A DNA stretch of 5,226 nt, taken from an uncultured Oscillospiraceae bacterium. GTDB lineage: Bacteria; Bacillota; Clostridia; Oscillospirales; Ruminococcaceae. The stretch's first letter is position 1. The number at the start of each line of letters is the position of its first letter. Position numbers and translations under genes: made by a program. Below the pieces are notes generated by a model. The model was not told the DNA's origin. It searched no databases and worked only from the letters and a program-made list of their open reading frames with translations. Shown piece after piece: positions 4,598-5,226 of this stretch. The stretch covers positions 1-5,226 of the forward strand of contig CATXYA010000164.1 of NCBI GenBank assembly GCA_958403605.1. Direction: 5' to 3'.

Positions 4598-5226
4598 ATG
4601 AAATTGACTTGTGACCGCACGTTATTATCGAACGCCGTGGCCGGCGTCTCCAAAGCCGTCTCCCAGCGTAGCAGCATCCCCGTGCTGGAGGGCATCCTTC
4701 TAAAGGCCGACGGCTTCACCCTCACCCTGACGGGCTATGACCTGGAAATGGCCATCACCACCCAGATCGAGGCCAACGTGCTGGAACCGGGCGACGCCGT
4801 GCTGTCGGCCAAGCTGCTGGGCGATATGGTGCGGCGGCTCTCCAGCGAGGAGGTGGAGATCACCACGCTGGAATCCGGCGCCACCACCATCAAGGGCGGC
4901 ATCACGGAATTCGACATCATGGGCCTCAATCCCGGCGATTACCCCGATCTGCCCAATCCCGGGGCGGACCGCACGCTGGATATGGACACCGCCGCGCTGC
5001 GCGAGATGGTGGAGACCACGCTCTTCGCCGTGTCCCAGGACGATAAAAAGCCCGCCCACACCGGCGAGCTGTTCAGCATCGAGCGGGAAAAGTTGACCGT
5101 GGTGGCCCTGGACGGCTACCGGCTGGCCATCATCGAAAAAAAGGTAGAGGCCGCCAAGGACATCGACATCACCGTGCCCGCCAAGACCGTGGGCGAGGCG
5201 GTGAAGCTGTTCGGCGAGGAGGACGA
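4598..5226 (+). CDS. dnaN: DNA polymerase III beta subunit (sliding clamp), N-terminal part (partial)
   Basis: This is the first 209 codons of the beta clamp, which encircles DNA and tethers DNA polymerase III and other repair and replication proteins; the usual protein is about 370 residues, so the third domain is beyond the window. Family motifs are clear: MKLTCDRTLLSNAVAGVSKA at the start, SIPVLEGILLKA (26-37), TGYDLEMAI (45-53), LNPGDYPDLP (110-119), FAVSQDDKKPAHTGELF (143-159) and VALDGYRLAI (179-188). Domain 1 runs to about 120 and domain 2 continues to the edge. The Arg-Pro of the common R-P-TG motif is Lys-Pro here. The ATG at 4598 is preceded by AAGGA (4583-4587, 10 nt spacing). It follows dnaA by 252 bp of origin sequence; no clear own promoter is seen, so read-through from dnaA is likely. 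Confidence 0.97.
   Translation, partial: MKLTCDRTLLSNAVAGVSKAVSQRSSIPVLEGILLKADGFTLTLTGYDLEMAITTQIEANVLEPGDAVLSAKLLGDMVRRLSSEEVEITTLESGATTIKGGITEFDIMGLNPGDYPDLPNPGADRTLDMDTAALREMVETTLFAVSQDDKKPAHTGELFSIEREKLTVVALDGYRLAIIEKKVEAAKDIDITVPAKTVGEAVKLFGEED

Overview
This window is a bacterial chromosome replication-origin neighbourhood with the divergent gene order jag–yidC–yidD–rnpA–rpmH (minus strand) and dnaA–dnaN (plus strand). GC-rich codons, the Bacillota-type order around rpmH/dnaA, strong Shine-Dalgarno sites and an Oxa1-type YidC without the large periplasmic domain of Gram-negative YidC suggest a GC-rich Clostridia, possibly an Oscillospiraceae-like gut anaerobe. The phylum-level guess is fairly safe; the family is inference only.

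Left arm, minus strand, read right to left. A strong sigma-A-type promoter (-35 at 2870-2875, -10 at 2846-2851) drives rpmH (ribosomal protein L34, 2613-2747). A 429-bp gap follows. It holds two tandem copies of a 157-bp unit, each ending in a relic of the rpmH 3' end, and then an intrinsic-terminator-like hairpin (2217-2241). Next come rnpA (RNase P protein, 1830-2183) and yidD (membrane insertion factor, GTG start inside the rnpA stop, 1564-1833). A second gap of 339 bp holds a degenerate 79-bp tandem repeat and a set of mutually exclusive inverted repeats. Then come yidC (membrane insertase, 214-1224) and, 19 bp further on, the 5' part of jag/khpB (1-194, cut by the window edge).

Right arm, plus strand. 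A TTGAAC-N17-TATACT promoter with an extended -10 (2971-2999) drives dnaA (3047-4345). The 252-bp dnaA–dnaN gap looks like the functional unwinding part of oriC: several same-orientation DnaA-box-like 9-mers, a GC-rich spacer, a DnaA-trio-like tract (4525-4533) and an AT-rich stretch. dnaN (beta sliding clamp) starts at 4598 and runs off the window.

The genes are housekeeping: origin recognition and clamp on one side; ribosomal protein, tRNA 5' processing and membrane-protein insertion on the other. Both arms are transcribed away from the origin, so they run with replication. I see no mobile element, CRISPR array, tRNA/rRNA or defence system. The unusual content is in the intergenic DNA, chiefly the two tandem-repeat gaps and the rpmH-tail duplications. 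I found no convincing new multi-gene system.
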